Source: Promethearchaeota archaeon (GTDB lineage Archaea > Asgardarchaeota > Lokiarchaeia > Sigynarchaeales > SOKP01). From it: 26,158 nt of DNA. The notes under the pieces were generated by a model that was not told the DNA's origin, searched no databases, and saw only the letters and a program-made list of their open reading frames with translations. Where the stretch lies: positions 1 to 26,158 of the forward strand of contig JAHLWT010000217.1 in assembly GCA_019057775.1 (NCBI GenBank), read 5' to 3'. The position numbers and the translations under genes were made by a program. Of the stretch, positions 1 to 8,552 are shown in pieces. Numbering within the stretch: position 1 is the first letter of the stretch; each line of letters starts with the position of its first letter.

Positions 1-79
1 CTGTGTCTAACCGCCACCCCCTACCATGAAAATTAAAAAACAAAACTAATTTAAAACTAAAAACAAAACTCCAGTTAAC

Positions 80-97
80 AAAAAAAAAAAAAAAAAA
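80..97 (+). repeat. A18 homopolymer abutting the first start codon
   Basis: Eighteen consecutive A residues run into, and include, the A of the start codon at 97. No Shine-Dalgarno motif separates the tract from the start. The preceding 25 bases (1-25) are unusually C-rich for this window. The tract may be an unstructured leader or the edge of an assembly; its exact length is uncertain because homopolymers are often misread. Confidence 0.6.
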
Positions 98-1785
98 TGA
101 AAGATTATTCAGAATGGGAAGCAATTCCCGATTTCGAGAATGAGTCTCCTTATATTGAAAATCCTAATCGACCTTGGTTAAAACTTAAACCGGATTATAT
201 TCCAAAAACATTAAAATTTGATCCAATTCCTGTACACGAATTCATCAAACTTGCGGCATCTAAATATCCTAATAATGTCTGTGTATATTTTAAACCAAAA
301 GATAAAAAATATACTTACCGGGAGATGATAAAAATCTCTGATCAAATTGCTAATGCATTATATGAATCAGGAATAAAGAAAGGTGATGCTGTGGGTATTA
401 TGACTGGAAATTGTCCTGAATTTTTATTCTGTTGTTTAGGGATCATGTCAACAGGAGCAAGCGTCGTTCCAATAAACCCGCTTCTAAAAGAATCGGACGT
501 AAAACACATAATTAAAGACGCAGGAAATATAAATACTGTTTTTGCTCATAAAAGTAAATTTAGGACCATGAAGAAAGTTAGAAAGGAAATAGAACTGAAA
601 AATGTGATTTTACTCCAAGCAGAAGAGGCAAAACCCGACACTATTACTCTTGAAGAATTCATAAAAGGCAAAGCAGCTAAAGCCCCCGATATAAGTATAG
701 ACCCTTTAAATGATATTGCAGCATTACTCTATACAGGAGGTACTACTGGGCTCCCTAAAGGGGTAATGTTAACACATAATAATTTAGTATATGATTGTCT
801 TGCTGTTTTAAATACCATAAGACCAGAATCTGAAGAAGAAAATGAGGCGGCATATGGTAAAGGTGTGAGTTTAACAGTTCTCCCTATATGTCATTCTTTT
901 GGATTTCAAATTTTAATTATTTCTTCTGTTCTAGCAGCGACGTTAGTAATGTTTGAATCGTTTAATGCTTCTGAAGTTCTTGAAGCAATTGAATACTATG
1001 AGTGTACTACTTTTATTGGTGTGCCTGTTATGTATCAAATGCTGATTAACTCGCCTGATTTTACCAAACGAGATCTCTCAAGCCTTGAGTCAGCATCCTC
1101 TGGTTCTGCTACCTTAGCTACAGAATTAAACAGAAGATGGGAAGAAGTTATGGGTTTTTCAGTTGGACAAGGATTTGGACTTACTGAAACCTCACCTGTA
1201 ACTCATAGTCAGCCCGCTTGGTTACCCGAGATAAGACCAGCAAGTATTGGAGTTCCAATTGTCGATACCGATGCTATAATTGTGGATCCTGAGACATTAG
1301 AAGAACTCCCACAAGGCGAAATTGGTGAATTATTATTGAAAGGACCTCAAATAATGAAAGGGTATTGGAAAAGCCCTGAAGCCACTGCTGAAACGTTTGT
1401 CAATGATTGGCTCAAAACTGGTGATTTGGCACGCATGGATGAGGATGGATACTTCTATATCGAAGGGAGGACAAAGGACATGATAAAATATAAGGGATAT
1501 AAGGTTATGCCAAAAGAAGTTGAGGAAAAATTATATGAACATCCTGCTATTTTAGAAGTAGGTGTTGTTTCCGCTCCTGATCCAAATATAGGTGAAACAA
1601 TTAAGGCTTACGTTGTATTAAGACCAGAATACAAAGATAAAGTTACTGAAAGTGATATAATTGAATGGTCAAAAGAAAAGATGGCTGCCTATAAATATCC
1701 AAGACATGTCGAATTTTTAAATGTGCTCCCACGAACAGCTGTAGGTAAAATATTCAGAAGGAGGCTAAGAGAAAGAAACGATTAA
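97..1785 (+). CDS. AMP-forming acyl-CoA synthetase (fatty-acid-CoA ligase family)
   Basis: This enzyme belongs to the ANL adenylating superfamily and should activate a carboxylic acid with ATP to an acyl-AMP and then transfer it to CoA in the cytosol. Visible motifs are the P-loop-like YTGGTTGLPKG (about residues 212-222), GLTETSP, the TGD motif (441-443), the hinge region GRTKD (457-461) followed by KGYKVMPKEVEE, and the C-terminal PRTAVGK with the catalytic lysine near residue 551. The 562-residue length is normal for long-chain or broad-range FadD-like ligases. The ATG at 97 directly follows an A tract and is the first start in frame. The aldehyde oxidoreductase follows on the same strand after about 100 bases that include a T run, so the two may be separate transcripts. 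The exact acid substrate (fatty, aryl or branched) cannot be read from the sequence. Confidence 0.93.
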   Translation: MKDYSEWEAIPDFENESPYIENPNRPWLKLKPDYIPKTLKFDPIPVHEFIKLAASKYPNNVCVYFKPKDKKYTYREMIKISDQIANALYESGIKKGDAVGIMTGNCPEFLFCCLGIMSTGASVVPINPLLKESDVKHIIKDAGNINTVFAHKSKFRTMKKVRKEIELKNVILLQAEEAKPDTITLEEFIKGKAAKAPDISIDPLNDIAALLYTGGTTGLPKGVMLTHNNLVYDCLAVLNTIRPESEEENEAAYGKGVSLTVLPICHSFGFQILIISSVLAATLVMFESFNASEVLEAIEYYECTTFIGVPVMYQMLINSPDFTKRDLSSLESASSGSATLATELNRRWEEVMGFSVGQGFGLTETSPVTHSQPAWLPEIRPASIGVPIVDTDAIIVDPETLEELPQGEIGELLLKGPQIMKGYWKSPEATAETFVNDWLKTGDLARMDEDGYFYIEGRTKDMIKYKGYKVMPKEVEEKLYEHPAILEVGVVSAPDPNIGETIKAYVVLRPEYKDKVTESDIIEWSKEKMAAYKYPRHVEFLNVLPRTAVGKIFRRRLRERND

Positions 1786-1817
1786 GCGTATATAAAAAAG
1801 ATACAATAAAATTTTAA

Positions 1818-1826
1818 TTTTTTTTT
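1818..1826 (+). terminator. T-run, possible archaeal terminator after the first acyl-CoA synthetase
   Basis: A run of nine T residues starts 32 bases after the stop codon at 1785. Archaeal termination often uses such tracts without a hairpin. In an AT-rich genome this could also be chance. Confidence 0.35.
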
Positions 1827-1889
1827 ACTATTCTTATAATAATTCATGATAAATAGAAATAAATTAATGATTGAAGTAGATAGAGTGAA

Positions 1890-3767
1890 ATGCCAAATAG
1901 TTTTTTCGGAAAAATATTATGGATAGATCTTTCTGAAGGTACTTCAAAAGAAGAACTTCTATCAGATGAGATTTATCGTGAGTATTTAGGAGGATATGGA
2001 TTAGCAACAAAATTAATTTATGAAAATATGCCAAAAGGGGCTAACCCATTAGGAAATGAAGCAATTTTCGGATTTTTTCCTGGATTATTAACAGGGACAG
2101 TAGCACCTTTATCAGGAAGATGTATGGTTGCAGGAAAATCACCTTTAACAAATACATGGGGGGATGCGAACGTTGGTGGCTACATTGGTTCAGAAATTAA
2201 AAAATGTGGATATGATGCTATTTTATTTAAAGGAGCTGCAAGAGAGCCGAAATATGTTACAATTTTAGATGGAGAAATTCAAATTCTCGATGCGGTTGAG
2301 TTATGGGGCTTAGATACTTTTGAAACTGAGCGTAAATTAATTGAGAAACACGGGAAAATTAGAGTTGCTAGTATAGGTCCTGCGGGTGAAAAACTTTCTT
2401 TAATGTCATCCATTGTCTGTGATAAATTCAGAGTTGCAGCAAGATCAGGTTTTGGAGCTGTAATGGGTTCTAAAAAATTAAAAGCTTTGATAGTCAAAGG
2501 CAAAAATGATATTTCTGTAGCTAATAAGGGTGAACTACTTAAAATCGTTAAAGAATTTAATAGAGGTGTTTCAAATGATAGGGCTGGTGCTATGTTTACC
2601 TATAAAACTTTAGGATTAAGCTATTTAAATGTACCAACAGGATTAAGTGGAGATGCTCCTATAAAGAATTGGGGAGGAAATTCGCAAGATGATTTTCCGA
2701 TTGAGAAGCTTAATAAAATTTCTGCAGCAGAAGTAAATAAATATAAACAAAGGGATTATGGATGTTTTTCTTGCCCAGTTCAATGCGGAGCTATAATGAA
2801 AGTTCCTGAAGCTGATCTCGAGGAGACTCATATTCCCGAATATGAAACATTTGCTGCATTTGGCCATATGTTATTAAACGCTGACTTAATTTCATTATTT
2901 AAGTTAAATGATTTATGTAATAGGGCTGGATTAGACACTATCTCTACTGGAGGAACAATTGCATTTGCTATAGAGTGTTATGAAAATAACTTGATTACCA
3001 ATGAGGATACTGATGGCCTTGAATTAACTTGGGGAAATTCCAGGGCGATTATTCAGCTAGTAAAAAAGATAGCTGCTCGAGAAGGATTAGGTAATATTTT
3101 AGCCGATGGTCCAAAATTTGCCTCAGAAAAAATAGGAAAAGGAAGTGAAAAATACGCAATTCATTCAATGGGGCAAGCTCTTCCTATGCATGATTCAAAA
3201 CTCATGATGTCCTTTGCTAGTACATACGCTTTTGATCCAACTCCTGGCAGACATACGGCATGTAGTTTAGATCATCACCTCTCAGGTTTAATGAGGAGAA
3301 ATAATTTTGTTAAAGAATTTATTTTACCTAAGCGTGTTAGAAGACCAGGAGATGATAGATATGAAGCAATGAAAATGGCTACTGGACTTCATCAATGTCT
3401 CAATTCTCTTGGATTGTGTTTTTTTATATATTGGTTTCAAACTTACCCCCTATTAGAGCTTCTCAAGGCTGTAGTTGGATGGGATCTGTCTATAAATGAT
3501 TTAATTAAAATAGGATTAAGGATTCAAACCTTACGTCAAGCATTCACATTGAGAGAGGGCGTGAACCTCATGGAAAATGTATTACCAGGAAGGGCTATTG
3601 GGGATCCACCTTTTGAAAGTGGTCTCCATAAAGACAAAACTATAGATTATAAAACCGAAAATATAGGATATTGCGAGAAAATGGGATGGAATCCCGAAAA
3701 TGGTTATCCCCTAAAAGATACTCTTATTAAACTAAATTTAGAATTCACTATTAAGGATCTCTATTAA
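1890..3767 (+). CDS. aor: Aldehyde:ferredoxin oxidoreductase (tungsten-pterin AOR family)
   Basis: Members oxidise aldehydes to carboxylic acids and reduce ferredoxin, using a tungsten (or molybdenum) bis-pterin centre and one Fe4S4 cluster; the reverse reaction is possible. The N-terminal domain is typical: an early GKILWIDLS start, LTGT, GRCMVAGKSPLT, the GGY.GSE..K.GYDA segment, SIGPAGE and GAVMGSKKLKA. Three cluster cysteines are seen as C292-x2-C295-x3-C299, with the fourth candidate C510 in NSLGLC. Length (625) matches the family. Two segments expected to contact the pterin differ from the classical enzyme: HDSKL at 434-438 where HDPRG is usual, and NSLGLC (505-510) where the first residue is usually Asp. 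This suggests an AOR-family subgroup of unknown substrate. The stop lies inside the end of the convergent transporter gene (30-base overlap). It probably works with the flanking acyl-CoA synthetases. Confidence 0.93.
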   Translation: MPNSFFGKILWIDLSEGTSKEELLSDEIYREYLGGYGLATKLIYENMPKGANPLGNEAIFGFFPGLLTGTVAPLSGRCMVAGKSPLTNTWGDANVGGYIGSEIKKCGYDAILFKGAAREPKYVTILDGEIQILDAVELWGLDTFETERKLIEKHGKIRVASIGPAGEKLSLMSSIVCDKFRVAARSGFGAVMGSKKLKALIVKGKNDISVANKGELLKIVKEFNRGVSNDRAGAMFTYKTLGLSYLNVPTGLSGDAPIKNWGGNSQDDFPIEKLNKISAAEVNKYKQRDYGCFSCPVQCGAIMKVPEADLEETHIPEYETFAAFGHMLLNADLISLFKLNDLCNRAGLDTISTGGTIAFAIECYENNLITNEDTDGLELTWGNSRAIIQLVKKIAAREGLGNILADGPKFASEKIGKGSEKYAIHSMGQALPMHDSKLMMSFASTYAFDPTPGRHTACSLDHHLSGLMRRNNFVKEFILPKRVRRPGDDRYEAMKMATGLHQCLNSLGLCFFIYWFQTYPLLELLKAVVGWDLSINDLIKIGLRIQTLRQAFTLREGVNLMENVLPGRAIGDPPFESGLHKDKTIDYKTENIGYCEKMGWNPENGYPLKDTLIKLNLEFTIKDLY

Positions 3768-5081
3768 TTCTAACACTTTTTCTTTCATCTCTGGAATGTA
3801 ATTTTTTAGAATTGGAATCCAGAAAAATGGAATGAAAATAAAGGCCACGATCGACATCATCATCCCATATACAGAACCAATTGCATCTCTTACAAAGGAT
3901 CCAATTAAAGGGCCTAAAGATCTCCCAATAACATCAAAAAAATTAGCAGTTGCAAGTATAGTGCCTCGATGTTCGGGAAGATTTAAATCTACTACAGTGG
4001 CATACCATGATCCATTAACAGCTCCATTAACAAACATTCCTGCCATCATTAAGATTACCATAATTAACGCTCCTGGAATTGAGAATAGCTCTCCAATTGT
4101 TACAAAATCGGGTGCTGTAAAGGGAATTATCAACGCGATAAACAAGAGAGGAATAGGAACGACATTTCCTATTAAAGCTAATATAACTCGTGTTCTCTTA
4201 TTCCCTTTTGTATATAAATTATCTCCAACGTATCCGAATACTACGGTTCCGATTAAAGTGCTAAGAAGTATGACTCCTAAAAATATAAGGGATACATTCT
4301 CTGGAACATTATGATAATCTTTCATATAATAGAAAATTAAAAATAAAATAATACCTGTAGGAATTGTGTCTACAAAATTGATAATTAGCCAAAAGTTAGA
4401 TTTTTTTTTGAAGATTACTTTTAAATCTGACTTTTTTATTCTGTATGTATAGTCAATAGCATCTTTTTCTATTAATGATAAATAATCTTTACCAATTCGA
4501 GATGGCTCCTTAATCATTAGTACCAGAACCGTGGCTAATAGACCTAATACTCCTACTACAAAATATGATATCCTCCAATCAATAGGGCCCATTATTGTCG
4601 CTAATATAAGCCCAAAAGCCATTCCTAAGAGTGATGAAATAGAAAAAAATGAAAATCCTTTTGACCTATCATCCTGAGATATTAAATCTCCAATTAACGA
4701 AAAAATACATGGAATTATCGCTCCAAAGCCTACCCCACTCATCGATGTAAGAAAGAAAAACAAGTAATACCCGTTTATGTCCGGAGAGCTGAATATTACA
4801 AAGATAGAAAAAAGAGAATAAACAATAGTACCACCGAGAACAATCCACTTTCTTGTCGTTTTATCGGCGAGATAACCAAAGAACACTATAGAAATGCCGG
4901 AGATTAATGTGAAGGTTGATGTAAGAACCCCCAATTGAGCAGTTTTTCCCCCGAATCCAAAAAAATTAGAAATAATCTGAAGATTAGGTGAGATCATATT
5001 TTGTACAGAATAAACAAGTGAAAGGATTATAATGAATAACAATATTGATAATAAGGATGAGTCACGAGATTTACTTTCCAT
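3738..5081 (-). CDS. Major facilitator superfamily transporter
   Basis: The 447-residue product is very hydrophobic, with about twelve predicted membrane helices and the usual longer cytoplasmic loop in the middle (roughly residues 190-230, charged). The first half contains the MFS motif-A-like sequence FGYLADKTTRKW between helices 2 and 3, and the second half has a related FGYVGDN loop rich in K and R. It is therefore a secondary carrier driven by an ion gradient or acting as a facilitator. Substrate is unknown; position between the aldehyde oxidoreductase and the second acyl-CoA synthetase suggests a small organic acid, alcohol or aldehyde, but this is inference. ATG at 5081 starts the protein just before the first helix. 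Its last ten codons overlap the end of the convergent oxidoreductase gene. It is divergent from the next gene across 128 bases. Confidence 0.9.
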   Translation of the reverse strand: MESKSRDSSLLSILLFIIILSLVYSVQNMISPNLQIISNFFGFGGKTAQLGVLTSTFTLISGISIVFFGYLADKTTRKWIVLGGTIVYSLFSIFVIFSSPDINGYYLFFFLTSMSGVGFGAIIPCIFSLIGDLISQDDRSKGFSFFSISSLLGMAFGLILATIMGPIDWRISYFVVGVLGLLATVLVLMIKEPSRIGKDYLSLIEKDAIDYTYRIKKSDLKVIFKKKSNFWLIINFVDTIPTGIILFLIFYYMKDYHNVPENVSLIFLGVILLSTLIGTVVFGYVGDNLYTKGNKRTRVILALIGNVVPIPLLFIALIIPFTAPDFVTIGELFSIPGALIMVILMMAGMFVNGAVNGSWYATVVDLNLPEHRGTILATANFFDVIGRSLGPLIGSFVRDAIGSVYGMMMSIVAFIFIPFFWIPILKNYIPEMKEKVLELIEILNSEF

Positions 5082-5196
5082 ACTAATATGTAATTTATAA
5101 TCTATAAAAAGATTAAAAAAAATAGATAAATTTTACTTTTATCAATTCCAAAAATAAATACTAATTTAATAATAAGCATCTTAATTTTTTTGTAAA

Positions 5197-5202
5197 AGGT
5201 GA
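5197..5202 (+). promoter_or_regulatory. Shine-Dalgarno site AGGTGA for the second acyl-CoA synthetase
   Basis: AGGTGA lies seven bases before the ATG at 5210, an ideal distance, and fixes that start. The same hexamer occurs before the chemoreceptor gene (23521), the small gene (14950, minus) and the M48 protease (12007, minus), so it seems to be a preferred ribosome-binding sequence here. Confidence 0.75.
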
Positions 5203-5209
5203 ATTAATA

Positions 5210-6931
5210 ATGGAAAATAGAACTTATCCTGAATTTAGCTCTCATTATCCACTGCTTCTCACGACATTTATGAAAAGACCAGTAAGGATGTATCCAAATG
5301 AGATTGGTGTGGTTTATAGAAACCATATCACAGGTGAATACCAACGATTTACATGGCTTGAATGGTATAAGCGTACTTGCCGATTAGCAAATGCCTTGAA
5401 CTCCCTTGGTATAAAAATTGGAAAAGCTCGTGAACCAGGCGATAGAGTTGCTACCATGGCTCTCAATACGCACAGACATTTGGAGCTTTATTATGCCGTA
5501 CCATGTAGTGGGGCCGTGCTCCACCCTATCAATGTAAGACTTGCTCAGGATCATATAATCTACACTATAAAACACGCGGAGGATAGAGTGATATTCTTTG
5601 ATGATCTACTTCTTCCCCTGGTTGAAAGTATCTATGATAAAATAAAAGACACAGTAAAGGCATTTGTATATATGTCAGATAAATCAGGACTACCTGAAAC
5701 AAAGATAGAGAATCTTTTTGAGTATGAAGTATTGCTTAATCAGGAATCTGAAGAATTTAAATGGCCATATTTAAGTGAAGATAATTATGCCACTCTTTGT
5801 TATACAACTGGCACTACAGGGCTTCCAAAGGGGGTAATGTTCACTCATAGAGCGCTATATCTTCTGGTTATGCATATATACGCTTATTCTTTTTTTAGCA
5901 ATGATCCAGCTGCTGCACATCTGGGTGAAAATACAGTTCCTATGATGATTACACCTCTTTATCACATCCACGCATGGGGTGCGCCTTTCATCTATACATT
6001 TCAAGCAGTAAAGATTGTATTGCCAGGAACATTCACGGTTGAGGGCTTTTGCGAGTTGGTACAAACTGAAAAGATAACATATGTAGCGGTGGTCTCAACA
6101 ATTCTAGCTATGCTTATAGAATATAAAGATCTTGACAAGTACGATTTATCCAGCCTTGTAAATGTTGGTGTGGGAGGGGGAGCTCTTCCACTAGGATTAA
6201 AAAAAAAAGTTGAAAAGAAGATTCCAGGATTTTCTGCGAGCTCTGGATATGGAATGACAGAGACGGCTCCAACTACCGTAGTTGCTTGGATAAAGAAATA
6301 TATGGCAGGCTGGCCAAAGGAAAAATTAGATGAAGTTAGAGTTAAAACTGGTCTTGCCGTACCTGGACTTGAGGTTGAAGTTGTTGACGAGAATGGAAAA
6401 CCAATTCCCCATGATAGTAAAACTTTAGGACAGATAGTTATTCGTGGTCCTTGGGTTATGGAAAAATACTATAAAAATCCGTTGCAGACTACCAAAGTTT
6501 GGTACGATGGATGGTTTCATACTGGTGATATGGCTACGATTGATGAAGAAGATTTCATAGTAATTGCTGATAGGATGTCAGATATCATCAGGAGTGGAGC
6601 AGAGATGGTCCCGACTGTTTTACTCGAAAATCTGGCGGCTATGGCGGACTTTGTTCTTGAAGCAACCGTAGTAGGAGTTCCAGATGAAGTATGGGGAGAA
6701 AAAGCTATGGCGATAATGAAACTTGTACCTAATTCAAACAAGACTGAAGAGGATTTAATCGAATTCCTAAAAACTGAAGGAGTGGAAAAAGGTAAGATAA
6801 CCAAATGGATGCTACCTAAACTCGTGGCAATCGTTGATGAGATACCGAGAACTAGTGTTGGAAAATTTAATAAAGTAGAAATACGAAAAAATTTAGATAC
6901 GTTTCTTTTAAAGGCTAAGGATATGAAATAA
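5210..6931 (+). CDS. AMP-forming acyl-CoA synthetase (AlkK/medium-chain-like)
   Basis: A second ANL-family ligase of 573 residues, only distantly similar to the one at 97-1785. It has YTTGTTGLPKG (198-208), GYGMTETAPT, TGD (438-440), and PRTSVGK with the catalytic lysine near 552. The overall architecture, with RPVRMYPN near the N-terminus and DGWFHTGD, resembles the AlkK-like medium/long-chain fatty-acid-CoA ligases. The hinge is slightly divergent: ADRMSDIIRSGAEMVP in place of the usual GR.KD.I..GGE.I.P, keeping the Arg and Asp. A good AGGTGA site seven bases upstream supports the start. It converges with a thioredoxin gene 16 bases downstream. Together with the aldehyde oxidoreductase it suggests a role in turning acids into CoA thioesters; substrate specificity is not determinable. 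Confidence 0.92.
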   Translation: MENRTYPEFSSHYPLLLTTFMKRPVRMYPNEIGVVYRNHITGEYQRFTWLEWYKRTCRLANALNSLGIKIGKAREPGDRVATMALNTHRHLELYYAVPCSGAVLHPINVRLAQDHIIYTIKHAEDRVIFFDDLLLPLVESIYDKIKDTVKAFVYMSDKSGLPETKIENLFEYEVLLNQESEEFKWPYLSEDNYATLCYTTGTTGLPKGVMFTHRALYLLVMHIYAYSFFSNDPAAAHLGENTVPMMITPLYHIHAWGAPFIYTFQAVKIVLPGTFTVEGFCELVQTEKITYVAVVSTILAMLIEYKDLDKYDLSSLVNVGVGGGALPLGLKKKVEKKIPGFSASSGYGMTETAPTTVVAWIKKYMAGWPKEKLDEVRVKTGLAVPGLEVEVVDENGKPIPHDSKTLGQIVIRGPWVMEKYYKNPLQTTKVWYDGWFHTGDMATIDEEDFIVIADRMSDIIRSGAEMVPTVLLENLAAMADFVLEATVVGVPDEVWGEKAMAIMKLVPNSNKTEEDLIEFLKTEGVEKGKITKWMLPKLVAIVDEIPRTSVGKFNKVEIRKNLDTFLLKAKDMK

Positions 6932-6947
6932 CCATAATATATCTTTA

Positions 6948-7349
6948 TTAAGATTTTAATCTCTCAAGAATTTGCCTTAAGGTTTCATAATTTACAACTC
7001 CAGCAAATTTATGTAAAACTTTACCGTTCTTAATGAAGAGAGTTGTAGGAATTGAACTAATTCCAAAATACTGGGCAATAGAAGGATTCTCATCTGTATT
7101 AATTTTTGTAAAAATAAAGTCTGTTGTATATTCCTCATGAACCTTTTTAAAAACTGGAGCATACGTCTTGCATGGAGCACACCATACTGCCCAAAAATCA
7201 ATGACGATTATTTTATCGGGAAAATCATTTAAGAGTTTATTTAGATCATCACTAGTACTGATATTTATGATCTCTTTTGGCATAGATTGAAGCCGTAATA
7301 ACTCCTCAATTTTTTTTAACCTTATCTTATCTAACTCGTTATCTGACAA
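6948..7349 (-). CDS. Thioredoxin-family protein with N-terminal helical extension
   Basis: A 133-residue cytosolic thiol-disulfide oxidoreductase. The thioredoxin fold occupies about residues 28-133 with the redox motif WCAPC (C57 and C60) after VIDFWA, and the cis-proline loop SIPTT (P101). Classical thioredoxin has CGPC; CAPC variants are common and still redox active. The first ~25 residues are a charged helix (NELDKIRLKKIEELLRLQ) not present in minimal thioredoxins but seen in some archaeal ones. The start is TTG: an in-frame stop lies three codons upstream and the only later ATG (M23) would remove the extension. No signal peptide is seen. Its reductase partner is not in the window; the adjacent divergent nitroreductase might be redox-linked, which is only a guess. 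Confidence 0.9.
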   Translation of the reverse strand: MSDNELDKIRLKKIEELLRLQSMPKEIINISTSDDLNKLLNDFPDKIIVIDFWAVWCAPCKTYAPVFKKVHEEYTTDFIFTKINTDENPSIAQYFGISSIPTTLFIKNGKVLHKFAGVVNYETLRQILERLKS

Positions 7350-7561
7350 TTTGAATTATCCATCTCTTTTACTAAAACTTTGAAAAAATGTATTTAACGT
7401 TCTCCTTTTTCCTTAAGTAAAAGAAATAAGAAATTTTATTTAAACATCATGATTTCGAATCATAATCATAATTCACGTTATTAGAGCGAATTTACATACC
7501 TATAAAAAATTAAAATAAATATTTTTGAATTATAAATCTCTATTTGTATTAGTTTGACCAA

Positions 7562-7574
7562 AAAAATATAAAAG
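7562..7574 (+). promoter_or_regulatory. TATA-like box of the nitroreductase gene
   Basis: A purine-rich stretch followed by AATATAAAAG sits about 30 bases before the ATG at 7600. With the usual archaeal spacing of about 25 bases to the transcription start, the mRNA would begin within a few bases of the start codon, so this gene is probably almost leaderless. Confidence 0.5.
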
Positions 7575-7599
7575 CTAAAATAACGAATTGTGAAATCCT

Positions 7600-8394
7600 A
7601 TGAATGAGGAAGATAAGATTAATGAGGTAATGAAGATCATAAATAACAGATGCACTATAAGAGCATATAAGCAAAAACCTTTATCAAAAAAAGAAGTCGA
7701 TATTATTATTCATAGTGCTATACGTGCTCCTACTGCTGGAAACATGATGTTTTATTCTATTCTTGAAGTTAAAGACCAGAATATGAAAGACAAATTGGTA
7801 AAAACATGTGATAATCAGCCTCATATCGCAAAAGCACCCTTAGTATTAATTTTTTTAGCTGATATGCAGCGATGGTATGACTATTATACAACGTCTAACG
7901 TTCCAGAAATATGTGTTAAGTATAAAATAGAATATCGTACCCCAGATGAGTCCGATTTATTACTTGCATGCTGTGATGCCTTAATTGCTGCTCAAAATGC
8001 CGTGATCGCTGCTGAATCTATTGGTATCGGGTCTTGCTACATCGGTGATATAATAGAGAATATTGAAATACATCGTGAAATGTTTAATCTTCCAGTGTGG
8101 GTGTTTCCTATTACAATGCTCTGTTTTGGATATCCTAAACAAGATCCATCTAAAAGAATTCTTACAAAACGATTCCCAAGAAAATTTATCCACTTTACTA
8201 ATACATATAAGCGTTTGAGAAAAGAAGATTTTGCTGAAATGTTTCAACACTTTCAGAAAGAAAATCTTGTTAAGAATGCAGAAAATTTAGGTCAGGATTA
8301 CTTTCTTAGAAAAACAGGTTCTGATTTTGCTCAAGAAATGAGTAGATCGGTCAAAGTAGCAATTCAAGATTGGATAAAAAAGATTAGGAAGTAG
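7600..8394 (+). CDS. Nitroreductase-family FMN oxidoreductase
   Basis: The 264-residue product carries the nitroreductase fold in roughly residues 8-200. The N-terminal R.(T/S)IR.(F/Y) signature for FMN phosphate binding is visible as RCTIRAYKQKPL, followed by IIIHSAIRAPTAGN, and a later AAESIGIGSCYIGDI glycine-rich segment and CFGYP motif are also typical. Such enzymes use NAD(P)H to reduce nitro, quinone, flavin or enone substrates; a particular substrate cannot be assigned. The last ~60 residues are a basic, helical extension beyond the usual domain (including KTGSDFAQEMSRSVKVAIQDWIKKIRK-like residues at the end), which is longer than in minimal family members. Divergent from the thioredoxin gene across 250 bases. 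Confidence 0.9.
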   Translation: MNEEDKINEVMKIINNRCTIRAYKQKPLSKKEVDIIIHSAIRAPTAGNMMFYSILEVKDQNMKDKLVKTCDNQPHIAKAPLVLIFLADMQRWYDYYTTSNVPEICVKYKIEYRTPDESDLLLACCDALIAAQNAVIAAESIGIGSCYIGDIIENIEIHREMFNLPVWVFPITMLCFGYPKQDPSKRILTKRFPRKFIHFTNTYKRLRKEDFAEMFQHFQKENLVKNAENLGQDYFLRKTGSDFAQEMSRSVKVAIQDWIKKIRK

Positions 8395-8552
8395 TTCTTT
8401 TATTATATTTTCAAATTTTATTGAGTATAAACGTTTAAATAACGTTAAAATAAATTCCGAACAGAGATTCAATGCATTCTATTATTAACGTTTTCATTAA
8501 AAATACTTAAATGATTTTCTTCCTTTAATTAAATTTGTAGAAATACTTAGAT

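Noticed and set aside
3832..4314. 160-codon plus-strand frame inside the MFS transporter
   Set aside because: It is antisense to a clear membrane transporter; its I/T/P-rich sequence is the complement of the transporter's codons and has no ribosome site.
7449..7463. Inverted repeat ATGATT-TCG-AATCAT between thioredoxin and nitroreductase genes
   Set aside because: A 6-base stem in AT-rich DNA is expected by chance; there is no second copy to support an operator.
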